Below are positions 39,041-39,136 of a stretch of DNA of 39,136 nucleotides, piece after piece. The stretch's first letter is position 1; every line of letters begins with the position of its first letter. The notes under the pieces were generated by a model, which was not told the DNA's origin, did not search any database, and worked only from the letters and a program-made list of their open reading frames with translations. Position numbers and translations under genes: made by a program. The DNA comes from Candidatus Babeliales bacterium. Lineage in GTDB: Bacteria > Babelota > Babeliae > Babelales > Vermiphilaceae. The stretch spans positions 1 through 39,136 of the forward strand of contig JAGVKD010000016.1 in NCBI GenBank assembly GCA_020050795.1, read 5' to 3'.

Positions 39041-39136
39041 CTACCGTTTCCTTCCTTGTTTTCTTTTAAATATTCTTTCACCGCTGTTTCTAAGGGTATT
39101 GCTTGCCCAATACCCTTAACCCAATGCACCAGCAGC
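39041..39136 (+). repeat. 3'-end structured repeat, copy D
   Basis: This copy starts eight bases after the tsaB stop, in the same orientation. It has ctaccgtttccttccttgtt, the perfect hairpin TAAGGGTATTG / CAATACCCTTA with loop CTTGCC at 39091-39118, and then breaks off inside the CCAGCAG palindrome at the window end. It is nearly identical to copy B over about 90 bases. Confidence 0.9.

Overview
The window looks like a complete 39 kb contig from a host-associated bacterium with cell-wall genes. The best fit is a member of the Candidatus Dependentiae (TM6) or a similar protist symbiont. This is inference. It rests on three things: many small exported proteins whose signal peptides end in Ala/Gly followed by Met and an acidic or Asn residue, eukaryote-like exported domains (Skp1, WD40, PP2C), and a Chlamydia-type class Ic ribonucleotide reductase. 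No rRNA, tRNA, CRISPR array, transposase or phage gene was found. Both ends of the window lie inside copies of the same dispersed repeat, so the contig was probably broken there by the assembler.

Layout. 1-2.0 kb: transketolase. 2.1-5.3 kb: small exported proteins, a 51-residue basic gene, a degenerate ComEC-like protein and a DJ-1/PfpI protein. 5.5-9.8 kb: a tightly overlapping operon pgi-zwf-gnd-cyclase. 10-13.1 kb: a lipoprotein and three tandem paralogues sharing an EEFxFWR motif. 13.1-14.9 kb: glucokinase and a thioredoxin lipoprotein. 14.9-17.5 kb: four exported proteins on the minus strand. 17.7-21.3 kb: nrdA-nrdB. 21.8-25.3 kb: an exported thioredoxin facing a minus-strand array of seven small Cys-rich exported proteins, five of them clear tandem paralogues. 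25.4-27.5 kb: a NamZ/DUF1343 muramidase and two small exported proteins. 27.6-30.1 kb: a membrane pyrophosphatase and a coiled-coil exported protein. 30.3-32.4 kb: an exported Skp1-like protein and an exported Skp1-WD40 fusion. 32.5-35.8 kb: murE, an AGCS symporter and ruvX. 35.8-38.0 kb: two tandem exported PP2C phosphatases. 38.2-39.0 kb: a zinc-ribbon protein and tsaB.

How the genes fit together. Glucokinase, Pgi, Zwf, Gnd and transketolase form most of a glucose to pentose-phosphate route giving NADPH and ribose-5-phosphate; a lactonase and the pentose isomerase/epimerase are not seen here. NrdAB then makes deoxyribonucleotides. The pyrophosphatase can recover energy from pyrophosphate made in biosynthesis. 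MurE and NamZ-type genes point to a peptidoglycan wall with meso-diaminopimelate.

The most interesting material is (1) the Skp1/WD40 exported pair, which looks like a mimic of a host SCF ubiquitin-ligase adaptor and is preceded by a nine-G tract; (2) the near-universal Met at +1 of the mature exported proteins; (3) a structured repeat found in sense orientation just after the stop codon of four different genes, with two hairpin types that differ in the stem but keep the loop; (4) the Cys-rich exported array beside an exported thioredoxin; and (5) the class Ic NrdB.
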